From assembly GCA_003551785.1 (NCBI GenBank), contig PUNP01000797.1, forward strand, positions 1-7,229: a DNA stretch of 7,229 nt, in the 5' to 3' direction. Of the stretch, positions 7,201-7,229 are shown one piece after another. The translations under genes and the position numbers were made by a program. The DNA is from Candidatus Brocadiaceae bacterium. GTDB taxonomy: Bacteria; Planctomycetota; Brocadiia; SM23-32. The notes beneath the pieces are model-generated. The model worked only from the letters and a program-made list of their open reading frames with translations. It made no database searches and was not told the origin of the DNA. Each line of letters starts with the position of its first letter. Positions within the stretch are counted from its first letter, which is position 1.

Positions 7201-7229
7201 GAGTGGCAGCGAGACTATATTTACGGCGG
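1096..7229 (+). CDS. Giant secreted YD-repeat / RHS-family protein, 3' end cut off
   Basis: The frame runs 2,044 codons from the ATG to the window edge without a stop. Order of parts: signal peptide (residues 1-38); cysteine- and aromatic-rich ectodomain (39 to about 600) of unknown family; first degenerate repeats and a CGSC motif (711-714); then close to forty YD-type repeats to residue 2,044, of the form Y-x-YD-x-x-G-R/N, such as YFYDDAGRL, YVYDSYGRK, YEYDRFGRQ and YGYDRLGRR. In RHS, WapA and TcC-like relatives such repeats form a beta-sheet shell that encloses a variable C-terminal toxin or effector, often released by self-cleavage. The last residues seen (DGLGNIEWQRDYIYG) resemble the stretch just before the RHS-associated core, so the tip lies just outside. 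No VgrG or PAAR domain precedes the repeats and a Sec signal is present, so export by the general secretory route to the periplasm or surface is more likely than type VI delivery. Its own promoter and RBS argue against an operon with the left gene. The family is sure; a toxin role is inference, since many such proteins may serve adhesion or carbohydrate binding. Confidence 0.94.
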   Translation, partial: MEARFGNLQDCRRIRNSFAHLTHFALLLIMFFPYAAFGIDSSQIEAVMRKYQSKYHYVAVVNDFSSKHLTWPGKDCQSSAPSYPINFYGQITEQKAESLVNNIVGKFYHQYNNSNIYWRFLDSLPEGQESYEMLNLAAPDPSASWQDRLTHVSDDIDKLMYYLVGTASYVDYIYKNGSGTDNAEFSGSGCEFEIVSNGSFYEAKTEAESNWYNSTTGSSPIGVVTYSSRYHLIAEYWCNGLQELSYDDYYAYTRSVNVKLQSDLSDHNGTAYCYLKLQPWNNSYNWGNYEAKDGIASYNPVAADEKFYSWHNPTTGQIWTSDYLFSTDVPQIPSPSRVTWNDNGQYSKECEKAWSLAQTLIIVEPDFQEKTDPVLDCAVPEELVYKNIDTNIVYSASVGCGYSSGETVSGRIIVDDYVDGMQVEVKLNRTFSGKTASLQIGGTTVEPADTDAVHCFWPEEDQQTNVRYVPFSVTAYTGEDQISFSVASVYTKALGESAPDPNESDRIKAYRGEGDDFVFRVTTNGYECCNRQRLLGQGNDIPQITKHENNDIEIYYPDIDQSYIWGQYDYFYYYFNTCAFLEMAIWDYSPPSASGDYIGLYDPFGRTLIYTVDSSWTQLYTAANSSFKWELDSDDQIISEAEYDGSGRLSILRNSNDPTNVYRHYHYEDAAYPDRITSYTDYAGGASRSFAIVYDQTGRVSGIISDSGSSCGSCSAGQQYLYTFSDSGNVLEKLDIQDNVIYEYEYDSRDRLIAKWLGPKTDAIAVQIIDFDPNAGDYGESQLKDVYDFISPEDYRLTRYVLDENDNAVMKIEFDELNIDSSAIDSDPNEIIASGGYITTYEYDYNGSILTAISKKTPKFHEGAINSYRKNLLTSPSYNNEDNILVSIVGEQLDETVIRRNQYGTYTINGVSVRRLSAEHDARGLEYGVYINYNYNNNNGMISNRSGVSVNQLNGNSTQLLHQYTYNFNGTIATETVSNGGNNAVITTYLYDYLGHPVGTEVRDSQNNLLYETYEKSNGFGDQIYSIDKHGIARGNEYDHFGTLVSDFVFYDSNDTFLFDNACTEDISGFYENLEVVSQTRYFYDDAGRLSQVHEAVSEDIFTYDYPDSWHITEYVYDSYGRKIEEISDLTGLYLMTSYEYDNQGQLVKTIFPDGHWHKQVRNGRGLAVKEIRGYGDEFTYPNDFVVTQTEYDADGHVFKRYEAQEVTRSYEVDELGRVVREYQGDFEAGYCDYIEYARNLAGDVLVETAVSVDQMGNETIVQEIKNRYNARGERIEQRIIADPATGEDDLLDRVTLYVYDVFGRQVESIAKADGNDEIYTDANKQRVKYQVADTIDWNWYDLEGNLIYNARFEYQPSYYYYFPLYNIEDLLSYAKDHQQVHITRFNYSNGRVSNEQVLKEFDEDDPYFYNYNYPEAGLIWYQTAFYEYDSVGRLVLTVDADDNFIEFRYNSRNQQTEQTLWQGRQILRLNDDTPPDPNFEPYPLQTSLTAYDTAGRKTCEAVLHDPQIVTEIDNVDRSKDSVIDYIYDQYGRLYRQRGYFDGNSERVALQEYSYDQMGRVSDVGFYELQEFFWVDGSLLLETKIPLRHLNYQYDSAGRKALLLQTDIDTYTGDEIELETWYEYDIAGNVARIDNSEATVADYRYDVLGRKIEEINAVGNTVLYIYNSFGDLADIIEDPQGLDRLTHYEYDRFGRQIEIASGNDATTYEYNYVDKVTQINYPSDKMIEYGYDMLGNVISRTVTQGSESLTTQYKRDALGRVSYKQYTDQVDWSEPDTLLPFDEILYDAAGNRHFAIHVDDEQDIELSFYAYDGLGNLINSSESFANFSATIEYNYDQRGLITAMTYPNGRIAQFQRNAMGRVEQISYDDTVIVQYGYLGDAVTKKIMPDANIEYEAIIDTIGRIETESYSLISSGQGLTSRTYDYQGWSQRLTGRSNISYGYDSLGRVISEDTTNYTFDILGNPTNAGQDNLTYTLDEEERIAEVADVYGVFANYGYDRLGRRIRKDADGLITYFVYDLMGNVIAEYEDDGLGNIEWQRDYIYG
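1210..2895 (+). other. N-terminal ectodomain of unassigned family within the YD-repeat protein
   Basis: Residues 39 to about 600 are rich in Tyr, Trp and Asn and contain eleven cysteines (76, 190, 238, 273, 350, 377, 400, 455, 528, 529, 578). The first part (39-160) looks mixed helical. The middle (about 375-530) alternates hydrophobic and polar residues like a beta-sandwich, for example VSGRIIVDDYVDGMQVEVKL followed by a Thr/Ser-rich strand region and an Ala-Pro-Asp-Pro-Asn linker near 495-499. An aromatic patch YFYYYF occurs at about 571-576. The region precedes the repeats and could be a substrate- or surface-binding module or a plug for the shell. I recognise no named domain, and the boundaries are approximate. 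Confidence 0.6.
3013..7220 (+). repeat. YD/RHS repeat array (protein-level tandem repeats)
   Basis: About 38-40 units can be read by eye between residues 640 and 2,042. Clear examples start at 4333 (RYFYDDAGRL), 4435 (EYVYDSYGRK), 5377 (YEYDSVGRL), 5674 (YIYDQYGRL), 5755 (YSYDQMGRV), 6157 (YEYDRFGRQ), 6910 (YGYDSLGRV) and 7078 (YGYDRLGRR). Spacing is irregular in the first third, with long insertions, and settles to roughly 20-30 residues per unit after about 4330. At the DNA level only short words such as TATGAATATGA recur (near 3616, 4510, 5377 and 6160), so the units are old and diverged rather than recent duplications. Confidence 0.9.

Noticed and set aside
3013..7220. Tandem repeats as a CRISPR array or recent DNA duplication
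   Set aside because: The repetition is at the protein level (YD units) with strongly diverged DNA and variable spacing.

Overview
The window looks like chromosomal or integrated-element DNA from a bacterium with large secreted proteins. Both genes lie on the + strand and both are cut by the window edges. My best guess for the source is a planctomycete of the Phycisphaerae/Sedimentisphaerales kind. The reasons are a very long Sec-exported YD-repeat protein with no VgrG or PAAR head, recurrent Asp-Pro-Asn linkers (for example near residues 498, 774, 830 and 1478), and a Cys-x-x-Cys just before the repeat array. This is a family impression, not a marker-based assignment, and confidence is low.

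Layout: (1) 1-789 is the C-terminal end of a protein that resembles the LPD38 region of the large polyvalent proteins carried by phages and conjugative elements; it enters from the left edge. (2) 790-1095 is an AT-rich gap without a convincing gene. It holds a candidate promoter with an A-tract upstream, two small inverted repeats and a good Shine-Dalgarno site. (3) 1096 to the right edge is one uninterrupted reading frame of 2,044 codons. It encodes a signal peptide, a cysteine- and aromatic-rich N-terminal ectodomain of about 560 residues that I cannot assign to a family, a CGSC motif, and then close to forty YD/RHS-type repeats. The frame is still open at 7229, so the RHS core motif, the variable C-terminal domain and any immunity gene lie outside the window.

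The long frame is easy to miss because it has no stop codon inside the window. I translated it codon by codon and found no stop or frameshift between 1084 and 7229. Base composition changes sharply: sampled 60-base lines in the left gene are 55-60% G+C (61-120: 33/60; 721-780: 36/60), against 30% in the gap (841-900: 18/60) and 33-42% in the repeat gene (3001-3060: 25/60; 4261-4320: 20/60). So the two genes probably have different histories, and nothing suggests that they form an operon. If the left gene belongs to a mobile element, the gap may be close to an element boundary, with the YD-repeat protein either as cargo or as a flanking host gene. The window cannot decide between these. The most interesting content is the unassigned ectodomain joined to the YD array, and the unseen toxin or effector tip.
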